Source of the DNA: Alkalihalophilus marmarensis DSM 21297
Lineage (GTDB): Bacteria > Bacillota > Bacilli > Bacillales > Bacillaceae_D
Direction of reading: 5' to 3'
Assembly (NCBI RefSeq): GCF_000474275.2
Contig: NZ_ATAE01000020.1
Coordinates: forward strand, 62,001 to 126,000
DNA: 64,000 nucleotides
Of the stretch, positions 43,767-52,978 are shown piece by piece. Below the pieces are notes generated by a model. It saw nothing but the letters and a program-made list of their open reading frames with translations. It made no database searches and was not told the origin of the DNA. A program made the position numbers and the translations under genes. Each line of letters opens with the position of its first letter. Position 1 is the stretch's first letter.

Positions 43767-44807
43767 TTATTTCGAGATACCAGCCGATTCAAAGGTAGCC
43801 ATTTCACTCACCATTCTACATGCAGATTCAATAATTGAAAAAGCTACCGCAGCACCAGAACCTTCACCAAGCCTTAATCCCAAATTAACTAGCGGTTTCT
43901 TTTCGAGGGCTTCCACTGCTGTTAAGTGTCCTGGCTCAACCGACTGATGCCCGACAATCATGTACTCTGCACATACTGGTGCCATACGGACAGCAATCAG
44001 TGCTGCGACCGTGGAAATAAACCCATCTAAAATAATCGGAACGCGACGTTCAGCCGCAAACAGCATAGCTCCTGTCATGCCTGCAATCTCAAGACCCCCT
44101 AGCTTCCTCAAAATATCAATCGGATCTGCTGCATCCGCTTTTCTATTCTCGATTGACTGATTAATAATCTCTATTTTATGCTGCAGGCGTTCATTTGTGA
44201 TACCCGTCCCATATCCAACTAAATCTTTAACGGGCTTGCCAGTCAATACAGCTAGGAGCGCACTGCTTGATGTTGTGTTGGCAATTCCCATTTCTCCAAG
44301 AATGATGCTCTCAATGCCTTCTTCAATGAGTTTTTCAGCCTGCCTTCTTCCGACCGCAATGGCTTCAACTGCTTCGTCGTATGTCATCGCATCTTCTTCA
44401 AAGAAATTACGAGTGCCGTTTCGTACCTTATCCACAATTAACGCCTCATGCTCGATCTCTCCTGCTACACCAATATCTACAACCTTCAATGCAGCACCAA
44501 TTTGTCTTGAAAATACATTAATCGCAGCTCCGCCGTTAAGAAAATTCATGACCATTTGCTCGGTCACTTCTTGCGGGAATGCAGAGACCCCCTCAGCGGC
44601 TATTCCATGGTCAGCCGCAAACACTAGAACGCCCGCAGGGGATACTTTAGGAAATGGATTATTTTTCATTTCGGCTAACTGAATCGCTAATTCTTCTAAT
44701 CTTCCTAAGCTTCCTGGCGGTTTCGTTAAAGTGTTAATATAACCTGAAACCTGCTCGCCTAATTCTTTATTTAGTGCTGGGATTGTTGTTGGATGTATTG
44801 TATTCAT
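43767..44807 (-). CDS. cobT: Nicotinate-nucleotide:dimethylbenzimidazole phosphoribosyltransferase CobT
   Basis: 346 residues, normal length. Makes alpha-ribazole-5-phosphate for the lower ligand of cobalamin. Signatures: LTKPPGSLGRLEELAIQLA, VFAADHGIAAEGVSAFPQEVT, GGAAINVFSRQ, EMGIANTTSSSALLAVLTG, and the catalytic Glu in LRLGEGSGAA. No other cobalamin gene and no cobalamin riboswitch is visible nearby, so it may serve corrinoid remodelling or salvage. Monocistronic. Confidence 0.96.
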   Translation of the reverse strand: MNTIHPTTIPALNKELGEQVSGYINTLTKPPGSLGRLEELAIQLAEMKNNPFPKVSPAGVLVFAADHGIAAEGVSAFPQEVTEQMVMNFLNGGAAINVFSRQIGAALKVVDIGVAGEIEHEALIVDKVRNGTRNFFEEDAMTYDEAVEAIAVGRRQAEKLIEEGIESIILGEMGIANTTSSSALLAVLTGKPVKDLVGYGTGITNERLQHKIEIINQSIENRKADAADPIDILRKLGGLEIAGMTGAMLFAAERRVPIILDGFISTVAALIAVRMAPVCAEYMIVGHQSVEPGHLTAVEALEKKPLVNLGLRLGEGSGAAVAFSIIESACRMVSEMATFESAGISK

Positions 44808-44868
44808 GATATGCCCCTCTCCAATTGTATAAAAGACTCATATAATTGAAATATATCATAAAAGCGTT

Positions 44869-46254
44869 CTATTCAGCAGGAATTTCGATTATAAACGTTG
44901 TCCCCTCCCCCATTTTACTAGAAACGGAGATCAACCCGTGGTGGAGATGAATGATCTCTTTCGTAATGGCAAGACCTAAACCGCTGCCGCCAAGTTTAGT
45001 AGAACGAGAAGAATCTACTCGGTAAAACCTTTCCCAAATGCGATCAAGATCTTTTTCAGGTATGCCTGTGCCATTATCGCGTATTTCAATCATACACCTC
45101 TGACTTTCCCGAGTTAGAGCAACATTAATTTCTCCCCCAGGTTGAGTATGACGAATCGCATTAGATACAAGATTCATTACCGCCCTCTCAAACTGTCCTC
45201 TGTCAATAGCTACATACATATCATCATTAGCTGCATGAACCTTTAAATTTAGCTGTTTTGATTGGATGTCAAGCTTCAATTTTGTTTGTATTTGATCAAA
45301 AAAACCTTTCAGATCCGTTCTTTCAACATCCAAATGGAATGAACCCTCTTCATATTTCATTAAATGAAAGAGATCTTGAACTAAATGCTCCATCCGGGAG
45401 GCTTCTTGATAAATAATGTTTGATTGCTCTTTGACTACAGGTGGTTCAAGCTGCTGATCTTTTAATAACGCGGAATAGCCCTTTATGTAAGTTAAGGGGG
45501 TTCTAAGATCATGAGAGATATTCGTTAAAAATTGCTGCCTTTCATCTCGATACTCTTTTAAACTTATAGCCATAATTGAAATATCGGAAAGCAATATGGA
45601 GACCTCATCTTTACTAGTCGATATAGGTACGTCTACATCTAATCGACCCGAGGCAATCTCTCTAGTTAGTTCTTGAGCCTTCATAATAGGATTGGTCAGC
45701 CGCTTTGATAAATAGAAACTTACGATGACAGCTAAACACATGGCAAGGAAACCTATGCCTAATGTTAATAAGAAGATATGTTTTCTCGTCTTCTCGAAGC
45801 TTCCAGTATCTTGATCAATAAACAAATACCCTCTTTCTCCATCTATTGTCGCAAAGGAAGTGTAAGACCAAGCATGAGGGATATGTTCTTCCATTGTGTC
45901 GATAAATTCAGTTTTGCTGTTCTGATGAATCTTCTTTGATATCCATAATTGGTAATTAGCTAAGACCTCATCAGAAAAATACCTCGAACTGTTGATGACT
46001 TGTAGTGATTCATCAAAAATAATGAATGTATTTTCTTCTTGCCCTGCCTCCATCATCATGACATGCGCTAAGGTTGTCTCATCAGAGTGCGCGCCTATTA
46101 TTTCGGCATGAGAAAGCAGCCGGTTTTCCACGTCTTCTTGAAGTTGATGTTTATAATAGGACTTAGAAAAATGATAAAAAGATAGACTCATTACGATGAT
46201 GACAAAAACAATAGAGAAGAAAATAGCTATTAATAATTTTGTAGCCAGCTTCAC
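44869..46254 (-). CDS. Sensor histidine kinase (HAMP, OmpR-class partner)
   Basis: 461 residues: span at about 7-27, an extracytoplasmic sensor of about 130 residues, second span at about 165-185, HAMP, HisKA with NISHDLRTPLTYIKGYSALL, HATPase with NLVSNAIRHTQPGGEI, DNGTGIP and GGSGLGLAITKEII. Directly abuts the response regulator gene (start codon follows the regulator stop). Likely senses an envelope signal; its cluster suggests a metal, which is inference. Confidence 0.93.
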   Translation of the reverse strand: MKLATKLLIAIFFSIVFVIIVMSLSFYHFSKSYYKHQLQEDVENRLLSHAEIIGAHSDETTLAHVMMMEAGQEENTFIIFDESLQVINSSRYFSDEVLANYQLWISKKIHQNSKTEFIDTMEEHIPHAWSYTSFATIDGERGYLFIDQDTGSFEKTRKHIFLLTLGIGFLAMCLAVIVSFYLSKRLTNPIMKAQELTREIASGRLDVDVPISTSKDEVSILLSDISIMAISLKEYRDERQQFLTNISHDLRTPLTYIKGYSALLKDQQLEPPVVKEQSNIIYQEASRMEHLVQDLFHLMKYEEGSFHLDVERTDLKGFFDQIQTKLKLDIQSKQLNLKVHAANDDMYVAIDRGQFERAVMNLVSNAIRHTQPGGEINVALTRESQRCMIEIRDNGTGIPEKDLDRIWERFYRVDSSRSTKLGGSGLGLAITKEIIHLHHGLISVSSKMGEGTTFIIEIPAE

Positions 46255-46947
46255 CTAGTCCAGCTCCTCTAATGGCATTTTATACCCCACACCCCACACG
46301 GTTTCAATTAAGGGTCTTTCTATGCCAGCTTGTACTAACTTGTCTCGAATATGCTTGATATGGACATCTACATTTCGGTTGAAGCGTTCTTCTTCCTCTT
46401 CCCATTCAAGTGTTAGGAGTTGATCTCTGGTATATACTCTTCCTGGATATTGAAAGAACCTAGAGAATAATTGATATTCTTTGTTTGTAAACGGGATGAC
46501 TTGTTCATTATATGTGAAAATTCTTTGAGATGGGTTCCTATTAATTCCGAACCTGCTAATAATTGTATCTTTCTCAAATAAGTGTTCTGTTCTTTTGATA
46601 ACTGATTGAACTCTAGCCTTTAATTCTCTAGGCTCAAACGGTTTTGTGATAAAGTCATAAGCGCCAAGCTCAAGACCCTTAACAACAGCTTCTGTATCAT
46701 CCATAGCGGTAATTAAAATGACCGGAATTTCTTTTTGTAATTCATTTATGAGCTTCAAAAATTCAAAACCCGTCATCTCTGGCATCATAATATCTAATAA
46801 GATGAGGTGGATATCCTCCTTGTTTAAATAAAACTCTGCCTCAATGGCGCTTGATAACGTTCTAATATCATAGCTGCTTGATTGAATGCAGAGTTCAAGT
46901 AACTTTTGCATTTCCCTCTCATCATCAATAATTATTATTTTCTTCAT
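46255..46947 (-). CDS. OmpR/PhoB-family response regulator
   Basis: 230 residues. Receiver with IDDERE, phospho-acceptor Asp52 in LLLDIMMPEM and Lys in DFITKPFEP; winged-helix output with RDQLLTLEWEEEEERFNRNVDVHIKHIRDKL and the VWGVGYKM ending. Operon with the downstream kinase. It diverges from the 47098 gene; TGTACA hexamers in that control region and in the 49960 promoter region are candidate sites. Confidence 0.94.
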   Translation of the reverse strand: MKKIIIIDDEREMQKLLELCIQSSSYDIRTLSSAIEAEFYLNKEDIHLILLDIMMPEMTGFEFLKLINELQKEIPVILITAMDDTEAVVKGLELGAYDFITKPFEPRELKARVQSVIKRTEHLFEKDTIISRFGINRNPSQRIFTYNEQVIPFTNKEYQLFSRFFQYPGRVYTRDQLLTLEWEEEEERFNRNVDVHIKHIRDKLVQAGIERPLIETVWGVGYKMPLEELD

Positions 46948-47097
46948 CTATTCTCACCAATCTCTTCTTTTCGTTTTTAGACATATTTATTAAGACAAAC
47001 TAATACTAGTGTACAAACTACCTTTTGAATAAAGGGTTAATCGTTGTATTTACATAGTCCATAAATGTACATTTTGAAATAGAAGGGAGAATTCGTC

Positions 47098-47685
47098 ATG
47101 CAGTGGTATTTACTATGTCTCCTCGTCCTTTTACTGGCCATCATTGGTTTTATTGTCTTTGTTTATAAATCTTATTTATCAAATATGCTCGGAATGTGCG
47201 CAGCTATGGCAATTGGTATGATGATAGGACTTTCATCGGGTGTTGTCCTTGGAATATTATTTTCAGATGCCTTTTTTGAGACGACCATCATCAGCATGTT
47301 TATCGGCGCTTTAATAGGCGTTTTATTTGGCTATCCATTCTCACTTATTGCTGTAATGGACGGATTTATCTCAGGTTTAATGGGAGGTATGATGGGCACT
47401 ATGCTTGCTGTGATGGTCCCAGTACAGCATCATTTGCCACTCACTCAAGTCATGCTGCTGCTTTTAGTCGGCACCCTGTTTATTCTTTATTTAGCACTGG
47501 CTCAAGAAATAAAAAACAACACCCAAAAGACCTTATCTCTCAAGACTATCTGGTATTTCTTATTCATTTGTGCAAGCTTTATCTGTATTCATTTTATCGA
47601 AGCTCCAAGTATCGCTCCAAATGAAGATCCCCATTCCAATCATCATCATGCTATAAAAACAACTGACCATTTAGATATCTTCTAA
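47098..47685 (+). CDS. Membrane protein with His-rich C-terminal tail
   Basis: 195 residues, about 6 spans rich in Gly and Met (GMCAAMAIGMMIGLSSGVV, GFISGLMGGMMGTMLAVMV), then HFIEAPSIAPNEDPHSNHHHAIKTTDH. The terminal His cluster suggests divalent metal binding. I recognise no named family. Divergent from the two-component genes and convergent with two lipoprotein genes. ATG 47098 has GAAGGGAG upstream. Confidence 0.75.
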   Translation: MQWYLLCLLVLLLAIIGFIVFVYKSYLSNMLGMCAAMAIGMMIGLSSGVVLGILFSDAFFETTIISMFIGALIGVLFGYPFSLIAVMDGFISGLMGGMMGTMLAVMVPVQHHLPLTQVMLLLLVGTLFILYLALAQEIKNNTQKTLSLKTIWYFLFICASFICIHFIEAPSIAPNEDPHSNHHHAIKTTDHLDIF

Positions 47686-47693
47686 ATGGTCAG
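47655..47693 (-). terminator. Bidirectional hairpin between convergent genes
   Basis: Perfect 13-bp stem CTGACCATTTAGA / TCTAAATGGTCAG; on the minus strand it is followed by TTGTTTTTATAG. It overlaps the last codons and stop of the 47098 gene. Confidence 0.8.
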
Positions 47694-47702
47694 CTTAATG
47701 TT

Positions 47703-48599
47703 CTACGGAAGAAATTTTCCATTTTCCGCTAATTGCGTCCAAGTGTCTCCAAAATCACTTGTATGATAGATCGCCTCTTGCATGGAACCTAAGATGATTT
47801 CATTATCTTGGCCTGGATGTTGACTAATATAAGAAATCATATCATTTTCTAAAGTGAAATCGAGGGACTCCCATGTTTGTCCAAAATCTTTACTAAAATA
47901 TAACCCTTCTAATTCACCTACAAAGTAGGCCATTAATTCTTCGTTCTCCCCGTTTAATGATTCAAGTGCAGTCGCTGTAGAATTGCTCTCCATTTCTTCC
48001 CAGGTCTGACCGTTATCTAATGACATATACACTCCCTCTTCAGTACCAGCAAGTACATGACTAGGAAACTGAGGATGTGACGTTAAACTGTACGTGTGAC
48101 CAATTGGCTCTGGCAACCCTTCTGTTTCAACCTGTTCCCATGAATAACCACCATCTTCCGAGTGATAAAAGTGAGAGTTGTACGCATCTATAGCATAAAC
48201 TTGGTTTGAGTCTCCTTTATTTGCATGAAGAAGATGAAAATCCACTTCTGGATAAAGAGCAATCGGTTCCCACGTTTCTCCTTGATCGGTACTTTTCATC
48301 ACCCCAAGAGGATCTTCTAAATCTGACGAGTGACTCGGGTGACCACTTGAGAGCATTGTATTCTCATCCAGAATTGCAAGACCCATAAAATCATGTTTCT
48401 CTGCTTCTTTATTTACATCTATCCACTCCCCATCTGCATGCTTAATTAACCCGTGGTGAGTAGCAACATAAAAAGCATCTTCATTGTGAGCAAACTCGAG
48501 ACCATGGAGGTGAGAAAACTCTTCTACTTCACTTCCTGCAGTTTGACATCCGGCAAGGATACTTACAAAACCCGCTCCTAGTAACAACCATTTTTTCAT
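47703..48599 (-). CDS. Lipoprotein with BNR/sialidase-like repeats (F510_1955 type)
   Basis: 298 residues. Lipobox in SILAGC (Cys18) after a short signal peptide. Five BNR-like (Asp-box) turns: STDQGETWEPI, SEDGGYSWEQV, SLDNGQTWEEM, SKDFGQTWESL, TSDFGDTWTQL, the pattern of sortilin/photosynthesis-stability-factor propellers and of the F510_1955 family. Membrane-anchored, outside the cell. Follows the CWB2-type lipoprotein gene by 17 bp, so they are one operon. Confidence 0.88.
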   Translation of the reverse strand: MKKWLLLGAGFVSILAGCQTAGSEVEEFSHLHGLEFAHNEDAFYVATHHGLIKHADGEWIDVNKEAEKHDFMGLAILDENTMLSSGHPSHSSDLEDPLGVMKSTDQGETWEPIALYPEVDFHLLHANKGDSNQVYAIDAYNSHFYHSEDGGYSWEQVETEGLPEPIGHTYSLTSHPQFPSHVLAGTEEGVYMSLDNGQTWEEMESNSTATALESLNGENEELMAYFVGELEGLYFSKDFGQTWESLDFTLENDMISYISQHPGQDNEIILGSMQEAIYHTSDFGDTWTQLAENGKFLP

Positions 48600-48616
48600 T
48601 TTATTTCTCCTTTTGC

Positions 48617-49960
48617 TTAGTGTTGACCATGACCGTCTCCATCAGCTGAGACAATCTCTAATTTTTCATCTAATATTCCTTGTGTATTAAATGATATTGT
48701 ATCAAAGGTACCTATCAGATATCCATGATTATAAGGTCCTTCTGTTGGATCTTCCTGAAATTCAGGCTTTATTTGAGCCAAATAATTGAAAAGATCTTGA
48801 GTAAGTTCTCCTTCATCGAGCCAGATCATTGGAGCATGTTTGCCTAAATGGGCAAATGGTGCCGCTGCAATGGCGAGCTCTGGTGAGGCAGTCGATGCAA
48901 ACACTAAACCGTGTCCTGGTTCTGTGATCCCCCACCCAAAACCAGTCTCCGTGTCTTTAAAAGAAGCCATTTCAATTGATTGACTGACCGCATTCTCACC
49001 TTCTATACGTACAACATCACCATACTCTTCTAGTTCGCTTACTACAGTTTGATTAATAACTTTTTCGGGTCCTAACACATATATTTTTGCCGAACCTTCT
49101 CTTTGTGCTAAGGCTTCTTTTGTTTCTTCTGGAATCGTGTCGCTATTCACATACAAAAGTGATTCATTCATATGAGAAATCCAATTCGCTGCAGTGAGCG
49201 TATATTCTTTTGCAGAGTCTTCCATCGAACCAATGATTACTGCCTCTTCTACAGTATCAATTGTTTTTGAAAACTCTTCTTCTACCATTTGTGCGAACGC
49301 CGCTGGGTTGTTCTCGTTAATCGTTTTCACTTCAAATGCAGTTAATTTACTTCGTTCAGACTCGCTAAGCTCCCCGACAGCTAATACTTCAATTCCTTCA
49401 TTATTACCTTTTGGATTTAGACGGTTTAATTCATCTAATACATCATCATTTATTTCCTCATCATAATAAAGAATAGGGCCGTCATTTGGATGATGTACTA
49501 AAGTTAAAGCAGCTAAAGAATACTGCCAATTATTAACTGGAGCTAAAATAACGGTGCCCGGTTGATTTTCCTCATGTGTAGAAGGCCAGATCATCTGAGA
49601 TACATGAATAGACAATGTTATCGGATTATCTTCATTTAACCTTGTAATATTTTTTGTGTTTGATACGAGTAACTGTTCGGTTGCAGCCTCGTTAAATGAA
49701 TGGGGTTCGTCTGCATAATCCGTTTTTCCACCTTGATTATTATGACTTTGATGGGCATCTTCAGTGGAGTCGTCACTGTCCATTTGATCATGATCCATAT
49801 CATCGTGATCCATTCCCTCATTTTCCATTTCTTCGTTCATATTCTCATCCATCTCTTGTTCCATAGCAGGCTCATGGTCCGTATGCGTTTCCTCGCTGCA
49901 GCCTGCTACAAATATGGAAGCACCTAATAAGGCAGATGCTAGAAAAGTTGCTTTTTTCAT
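48617..49960 (-). CDS. Lipoprotein with Met/His/Asp-rich linker and cell-wall-binding repeats 2
   Basis: 447 residues from ATG 49958-49960, with GAGG 9 nt upstream. Signal and lipobox MKKATFLASALLGASIFVAGC, then an acidic Met/His-rich linker (MDHDDMDHDQMDSDD) likely to bind metal, then CWB2 domains (NTKNITRLNEDNPITLSIHVSQ; KIYVLGPEKVINQTVVSELEEYGDVVRIEG) and HGHGQH-like His at the C-terminus. Operon with the BNR lipoprotein. CWB2 usually binds secondary wall polymers; here it is tethered to lipid instead. Confidence 0.85.
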   Translation of the reverse strand: MKKATFLASALLGASIFVAGCSEETHTDHEPAMEQEMDENMNEEMENEGMDHDDMDHDQMDSDDSTEDAHQSHNNQGGKTDYADEPHSFNEAATEQLLVSNTKNITRLNEDNPITLSIHVSQMIWPSTHEENQPGTVILAPVNNWQYSLAALTLVHHPNDGPILYYDEEINDDVLDELNRLNPKGNNEGIEVLAVGELSESERSKLTAFEVKTINENNPAAFAQMVEEEFSKTIDTVEEAVIIGSMEDSAKEYTLTAANWISHMNESLLYVNSDTIPEETKEALAQREGSAKIYVLGPEKVINQTVVSELEEYGDVVRIEGENAVSQSIEMASFKDTETGFGWGITEPGHGLVFASTASPELAIAAAPFAHLGKHAPMIWLDEGELTQDLFNYLAQIKPEFQEDPTEGPYNHGYLIGTFDTISFNTQGILDEKLEIVSADGDGHGQH

Positions 49961-49985
49961 TATTTTCATCCTCTCTAAGTAGTTG

Positions 49986-49998
49986 ATTATAATGTACA
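49986..49998 (-). promoter_or_regulatory. -10 box and TGTACA motif before the lipoprotein operon
   Basis: Minus strand TGTACATTATAAT: a perfect TATAAT (49986-49991) preceded by TGTACA (49993-49998). There is no good -35, as in activator-dependent promoters. TGTACA also occurs at 47010-47015 and in the palindrome AAATGTACATTT (47063-47074), between the response regulator and the 47098 gene. Confidence 0.45.
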
Positions 49999-50026
49999 AG
50001 ATAAATATTAAAATTTAATTAAGAAC

Positions 50027-50059
50027 GAAAAAAACACCTGAAGTTTTTCACTTCAGGTG
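50027..50059 (-). terminator. hemAT terminator
   Basis: Minus strand CACCTGAAGT-GAAAA-ACTTCAGGTG then TTTTTTTCG. Confidence 0.92.
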
Positions 50060-50066
50060 CGTTCTG

Positions 50067-51377
50067 TTAGTCAAGATGATGCGTAATCATATTCAATTCA
50101 TTAGCAGTTGTTGCAAGCTGATAGGCTGCATCATTAATCTCTTCAATAACATGAGCGATCTTCTTAATTTCTTGATCGACATTCCTGTTCTGTTCTTTCG
50201 TCGTTTCTGTTTGAGTGACAATACGGTCGAAAAATTCATTCGTACTAGATAAACCATTGGCACTATTTTTAACAAGTTCATCAATGGTCGACATATAGGA
50301 CGATACAGAACCTATCCGTTCTTTTGTAGAGACGATTAAGCCAGACACTTCACTTACGGATGCTTTTGTCTGCTCAGCAAGCTTTCTGACTTCACTTGCT
50401 ACAACTGAAAAGCCTTTACCCATTTCTCCTGCACGTGCTGCCTCAATCGCTGCATTTAGTGCAAGCAAATTCGTTTGATCAGCAATCGATTGGACAAGCC
50501 CTACAATATCATTAATTTTTTCTGAAACGTCTTTTAATAATTCCATTTCAGATGAAATTTTCTCCATGTATTGATCGACTTCTTTTACTTTTAAATACTG
50601 TTCTTGAAGCTTATCCTTTCCTTCTTTAGATAGGCTCTCCACTTGAGATGAGGCAGCTGTCCCCTCCGTGCTGTAACGATGCACATCCTCTGACTTTGCT
50701 TTCAACTCGTCAATCGACGCACTCGTTTCCTCTGAGATCGCTGCAAGCTCTTCAGCAGTCGTATTCACTTTCAACTGAAGCTCGTGGCGTTCTTCAAGAT
50801 CTTTCTGACGGTTACGCTCATTTTCATTTTCATAAGCCTCAAGTACGAGCTGCTGCTCAATATTTAAAATTTTGGATACAGAGAGCATTGCATCCAGACA
50901 TTCAGAAGTATCCACCGCATGCTCTTTGATCATCACTGCAATCGATGTATACAAATCTTGAAATGCACACATATACCATTTTGGTTCTAAACCAATCTTA
51001 ACGTGAACATGAGCAATTCGATTTCGCTGCTCTACATACGCTGCATCCATTTTCCCAGCGAACATTTCCTCAATATGTCTGTTCAATGTTTTCTTTAACC
51101 GGTCTACTGAACTGTGATCTTCAATAATCGTTGTAAGTGCAGGATTTTGATAGAGATTTTTATAAAAATTATCGACAATCTCTTCAATATGCTCATGAAT
51201 AAGCGGTTGGATTGCTTTAATTCGAACTAAATCTTCTTTTGTTAAATGAATCATTTTTAATTGGAGTGCCACTTCTGGTGATACATCTAGCACTACATCA
51301 TCATAGGTAAGTGTATCCATTTCTTCTAATAATTCAGATTGCTTTTTACGTTGTTTAAATAACAGCTTCAACGTCAT
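50067..51377 (-). CDS. hemAT: HemAT: globin-coupled oxygen-sensing chemoreceptor
   Basis: 436 residues, soluble. Residues about 1-185 are a protoglobin domain: [40 protein letters not shown] and [23 protein letters not shown] with the heme-proximal His at 123, the same residue number as in B. subtilis HemAT. The rest is a chemoreceptor signalling domain ([42 protein letters not shown]). Mediates aerotaxis via CheA. Monocistronic. Confidence 0.97.
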   Translation of the reverse strand: MTLKLLFKQRKKQSELLEEMDTLTYDDVVLDVSPEVALQLKMIHLTKEDLVRIKAIQPLIHEHIEEIVDNFYKNLYQNPALTTIIEDHSSVDRLKKTLNRHIEEMFAGKMDAAYVEQRNRIAHVHVKIGLEPKWYMCAFQDLYTSIAVMIKEHAVDTSECLDAMLSVSKILNIEQQLVLEAYENENERNRQKDLEERHELQLKVNTTAEELAAISEETSASIDELKAKSEDVHRYSTEGTAASSQVESLSKEGKDKLQEQYLKVKEVDQYMEKISSEMELLKDVSEKINDIVGLVQSIADQTNLLALNAAIEAARAGEMGKGFSVVASEVRKLAEQTKASVSEVSGLIVSTKERIGSVSSYMSTIDELVKNSANGLSSTNEFFDRIVTQTETTKEQNRNVDQEIKKIAHVIEEINDAAYQLATTANELNMITHHLD

Positions 51378-52159
51378 TCTCTCCCCTTATCACCCTTTTT
51401 TATATACATACCCTCATAAACATATAACAGACATTTTTCACAATACATTAGACCTAAACTTCATTCATCTTACACCATTCTTATCCATTTGGAAATAAGT
51501 CTTTTTATTATTTGCGGATTAATAGAGTATTTGGATAGAGCAGGGTTAACTAAAGGGGGTTAGAAGGGATTAACTGCCCTAACAGAAAGTGTGCCGGGTT
51601 ATTGATGTGTAATTATTATGCAAAGTGATGTGGTTATAGCTTCAAAACTTTAAGTGCCTTAAACACGGTTTTTAGCATAGTTTTCGCTCCTGAAATATGC
51701 TTCGCTTTTCGCGGTGAGCTGCTGTGCTTCCTCGGGCTATACCCCTGTGGGATCTCAGCCCTGCTCTAGGCACCGCAGAAGTCTACGCATATTTCATCCG
51801 CTGGGGTGTTGCTTTATGTAATTATTGTGTGGAGAGATTTAGTTATGGAGAAGTTCAAATTATATTAAAGCAGACATCCTTGAGTTGATTGTAAGGATTA
51901 CTTAACAGCTACTTAATAAAATGGGAGCATTATAAAACATCCTTCCTCCGTTGATTATAGCGGAAGGCACCGAATCCTGCGGGATGTGCGTGGCCAGGGG
52001 AGATCCCGCTGGAGTGTGACGACAAGGAAGCTCCCGGGCCGCCCGCGGAAAGCGTGTGCCTGCAGCGGAAATCAACAACTAATGCAGAAAGGAATTTTAG
52101 AACATCAAGTGCGTTGACTGGACCTAGTCATGAGTTTTGTTTTAGCGGCTTTCAAGACA
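51378..52159. other. Gene-free interval with inverted composite repeat
   Basis: 782 bp without a gene. 51378-51600 is AT-rich hemAT upstream sequence; 51640-52076 is composite repeat copy 2 with its extended B flank (ACACGG-TTTTTAGCATAG); the remainder has no feature I can support. Confidence 0.65.
51685..52076 (-). repeat. Composite intergenic repeat, copy 2 (B 51685-51801, A 51950-52076)
   Basis: Inverted copy of the 2166-2556 element. The A part is again exactly 127 bp between GTTGAT and ATCAAC; the B part is 117 bp; the spacer is 148 bp and carries the shared blocks AGCTGTT and AACTAAATCTCTCC plus AATAATTAC. Homology continues beyond B for about 50 bp (TTTAAGGCACTT). Confidence 0.85.
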
Positions 52160-52927
52160 TTATTTCATCTGCATTCGAATGGCCCCGTCCAGCCTGATCA
52201 CTTCCCCATTTAACATCGGGTTTGTGATAATATGCTGAACGAGATCGGCATACTCTTTCGGATGACCGAGTCTATTGGGGAATGGGGTCATTTGACCTAG
52301 TGATTGCTTAGCGGCCTCTGGAAGCGTAGCAAACATCGGCGTTTCAAATATTCCTGGTGCTACCGACATCACTCGGATGCCAAATGCGCTAAGCTCTCTA
52401 GCTAGCGGCAATGTCATGCTGACTACTCCACCTTTTGAGGCAGCATAGGCAGCTTGCCCAATTTGTCCGTCAAAAGCAGCAACAGATGCTGTATTAATAA
52501 TGACTCCCCGCTCTCCTTCACGGTTCGGCTCATTCTCTTTCATCACTTCTGCTGCATGTTGAATCATTGAAAAAGTACCGATTAAATTCACCTGCATGAC
52601 CTTTTGGAATGTTTCGACCCCGTGAAGCCCTCTCTTACCTAGCACTTTTTTGGCGATTCCTACGCCTGCGCAATTGATGAGACCGTGCAACGTTTGAAAA
52701 TGGGAAACAGCATGAGCGACTGCACTTTTTGCATCTTCATCGTTTGTCACATCTGTTTTGACAAATGTGACTGCTTCTCCTAGTTCAGCTACTAAGTCTT
52801 CGCCTTTCGTCGAATCTAGGTCAGCAATCACCGCTTGACCTCCATTTAAAACGATCATCCGTACCGTCGCCTCGCCTAGGCCTGATGCGCCTCCTGACAC
52901 TAGAAACGTTTTGTTCTTTACTCTCAT
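52160..52927 (-). CDS. 3-hydroxyacyl-CoA dehydrogenase, SDR type II (HSD10-like)
   Basis: 255 residues, classical SDR closest to 17beta-HSD10/3-hydroxy-2-methylbutyryl-CoA dehydrogenase: [24 protein letters not shown] (NAD), [16 protein letters not shown], the catalytic Ser in [15 protein letters not shown] and YAASKGG, and [14 protein letters not shown]. This subgroup oxidises 3-hydroxyacyl-CoA, including 2-methyl forms. Last gene of a four-gene beta-oxidation operon. ATG 52925-52927 has GGGGGG upstream. Confidence 0.9.
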   Translation of the reverse strand: MRVKNKTFLVSGGASGLGEATVRMIVLNGGQAVIADLDSTKGEDLVAELGEAVTFVKTDVTNDEDAKSAVAHAVSHFQTLHGLINCAGVGIAKKVLGKRGLHGVETFQKVMQVNLIGTFSMIQHAAEVMKENEPNREGERGVIINTASVAAFDGQIGQAAYAASKGGVVSMTLPLARELSAFGIRVMSVAPGIFETPMFATLPEAAKQSLGQMTPFPNRLGHPKEYADLVQHIITNPMLNGEVIRLDGAIRMQMK

Positions 52928-52978
52928 TTTCTCACGCCCCCCTCTAAGTTAATCAATCGAGTTAATCCATCGAAAAGA

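Noticed and set aside
44197-44682. 161-residue open frame antisense to cobT
   Set aside because: Entirely inside cobT on the other strand; Ser/Ala-rich as expected for a shadow frame; cobT is clear.
44808-44868. Cobalamin riboswitch before cobT
   Set aside because: The leader is too short and has no B12-box-like sequence.
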